Assembly (NCBI GenBank): GCA_026399075.1
Contig: JAPLRR010000090.1
Location: 1-64,000 of the forward strand
Source: Methylococcales bacterium
GTDB taxonomy: Bacteria > Pseudomonadota > Gammaproteobacteria > Methylococcales > Methylomonadaceae
Direction of reading: 5' to 3'
DNA length: 64,000 nt
The notes beneath the pieces are model-generated. The model ran no database searches. It was not told the origin of the DNA and saw nothing but the letters and a program-made list of their open reading frames with translations. The translations under genes and the position numbers were made by a program. Positions 63,176 through 64,000 of this stretch are shown piece after piece; the stretch's first letter is position 1; each line of letters begins with the position of its first letter.

Positions 63176-63850
63176 TTATAACACCAAACGATGGTAAATA
63201 TCCTGAGGATTTTTAAAGGTAAATCCCAGTGATGCGTACAAATTAAGCACAGCTAAATTAGTAACGGAAATAGAGCTTTTTACTTCCTCGCACCCGCTGG
63301 AAAGTAGGTCACTGCATACCTCGCTCCACCAGTATTTCGACAAACCCTTGCCACGATACTGCTCCGCCAGCGCATGTAATACCAAGTTATTGCCGCTATA
63401 ACCGATGAATCCTGCCAGTTCGTCCTGCCAGTAAAGTCCAAAAACCTGTTGTGCCTCAAGCAATTGTTTTAGCCAATTGTCGTAACGCTGGTCAGCCGCA
63501 GCCTTAGACAGATTAAAATCGCGATGGAAGCGACCATGCGCAAACGCAGTGTGGCATATCGCCAGTGTTTGTGTTGTATCTATGGTTTTGGAGATGGTTG
63601 CATCCAAATGTTGCGCCAAACGCAAGCGCACAGCATTGCAATGCGGTTCAATCAGGGTGTCGCAGTAATAGAAGCCATAATCATGCAGTAGCTGCTTATC
63701 CGCTAAAGGATCAACCTTTATGGTGTAATGGCCAGCCGTCCCCATAGCACATTGCAGTACCGCTTCAGAGTATTCCAACAATTCCCAAGTGGGCATCCCA
63801 AAGACTGCTGAATCCCAAGGCGTGGTCTTAATTAGTGGAGTTTTATTCAT
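63176..63850 (-). CDS. GNAT-family acetyltransferase, WecD/RffC-like
   Basis: Length 224 aa from ATG 63850. The N-terminal half (TTPWDSAVFGMPTWEL) is like WecD. The C-terminal GNAT core shows VLHALAEQYRGKGLSKYWW (acetyl-CoA loop R-G-x-G), SSISVTNLAVLNLYASLGFTF at the end. Next to the RffA-like transaminase this would acetylate dTDP-Fuc4N to dTDP-Fuc4NAc. Its start overlaps the end of the partial glycosyltransferase gene by 8 bp. Confidence 0.75.
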   Translation of the reverse strand: MNKTPLIKTTPWDSAVFGMPTWELLEYSEAVLQCAMGTAGHYTIKVDPLADKQLLHDYGFYYCDTLIEPHCNAVRLRLAQHLDATISKTIDTTQTLAICHTAFAHGRFHRDFNLSKAAADQRYDNWLKQLLEAQQVFGLYWQDELAGFIGYSGNNLVLHALAEQYRGKGLSKYWWSEVCSDLLSSGCEEVKSSISVTNLAVLNLYASLGFTFKNPQDIYHRLVL

Positions 63851-64000
63851 CGTAAATAGCCTGTCTTGTGATATGAAGTGACCGTTTTTTGCTTTCAACG
63901 AAGCTCTTGCCGTGATTGATGCCTATGATGCCGCCAATGAAATACACCGGGACGATCAGACTGTTCCAGCCGGGAACCGGTGAACCATAGATTAAGGCAC
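63843..64000 (-). CDS. C-terminal end of a GT2 glycosyltransferase (start beyond window)
   Basis: The minus strand gives an open frame from the right edge to TAA at 63843. The translation ALIYGSPVPGWNSLIVPVYF, IGGIIGINHGKSF, ESKKRSLHITRQ resembles the last membrane helices and basic tail of polyprenyl-phosphate glycosyltransferases (DPMS/GtrB type: G-x-PV-GW-SL-V, then KKRPLYI). Only 51 residues are visible. The gene overlaps the acetyltransferase start. Confidence 0.6.
   Translation of the reverse strand, partial: ALIYGSPVPGWNSLIVPVYFIGGIIGINHGKSFVESKKRSLHITRQAIYDE

Overview
The window reads as a stretch of a Gram-negative gammaproteobacterial chromosome of moderate GC. Housekeeping genes (mutS, rep, pncC, a HerA-like ATPase, a tRNA-Arg) point to Gammaproteobacteria. 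The overall style (dispersed REPIN-like palindromes, a Porin_5-type outer-membrane protein, a two-partner secretion locus, a pentameric ligand-gated channel) would fit the methanotrophic order Methylococcales. No diagnostic methane-oxidation gene is present, so that placement is an inference.

Layout. 1-4054: 5' part of a TonB-dependent receptor, divergent from a siroheme nitrite/sulfite reductase and its DUF934 partner. 4662-7166: a sensor-less histidine kinase, a response regulator cut off inside its LuxR HTH and joined to a phage tail-collar C-terminus, then a DUF7689-like gene broken by an in-frame TGA. 7501-15912: FUN14-like protein, PA3496-like small protein, pncC/mutS divergent pair, DUF853 ATPase, rep, tRNA-Arg(CCG). 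17240-19299: a pentameric ligand-gated ion channel translationally coupled to a membrane-anchored Cache sensor. 19691-25429: acetyl-CoA-ligase/GNAT fusion, DUF482-like acetyltransferase, small secreted protein, DUF1186/SEC-C protein. 25532-29782: a tandem REPIN array, then a membrane STAND-like ATPase pair. 29941-35471: a five-gene Ton-like operon with an ExbB fused to DUF2341/LamG domains. 35619-41225: a nuclease-like protein, di-haem cytochrome c peroxidase, and an AAA ATPase coupled to a 41-residue-TPR protein. 41518-57679: a two-partner secretion locus (periplasmic-binding-like protein, TpsB, 3444-residue TpsA), a divergent small possible RHH regulator and a PKD-repeat secreted protein. 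58131-64000: an IS1634-type remnant and a surface-polysaccharide cluster.

Between genes lie two families of structured repeats. In both, the hairpin stems vary with compensation while the rest is conserved, and each family is built from inverted half-units as REPINs are. One element supplies the last codons of a gene.

The most promising candidates for undescribed systems are the Cache-channel pair, the DUF2341-ExbB Ton-like operon with a dedicated porin-like partner, and the two ATPase pairs (26356-29782 and 38122-41225), which resemble STAND-type sensing modules. All functional claims rest on motif recognition by eye; no database search was run.
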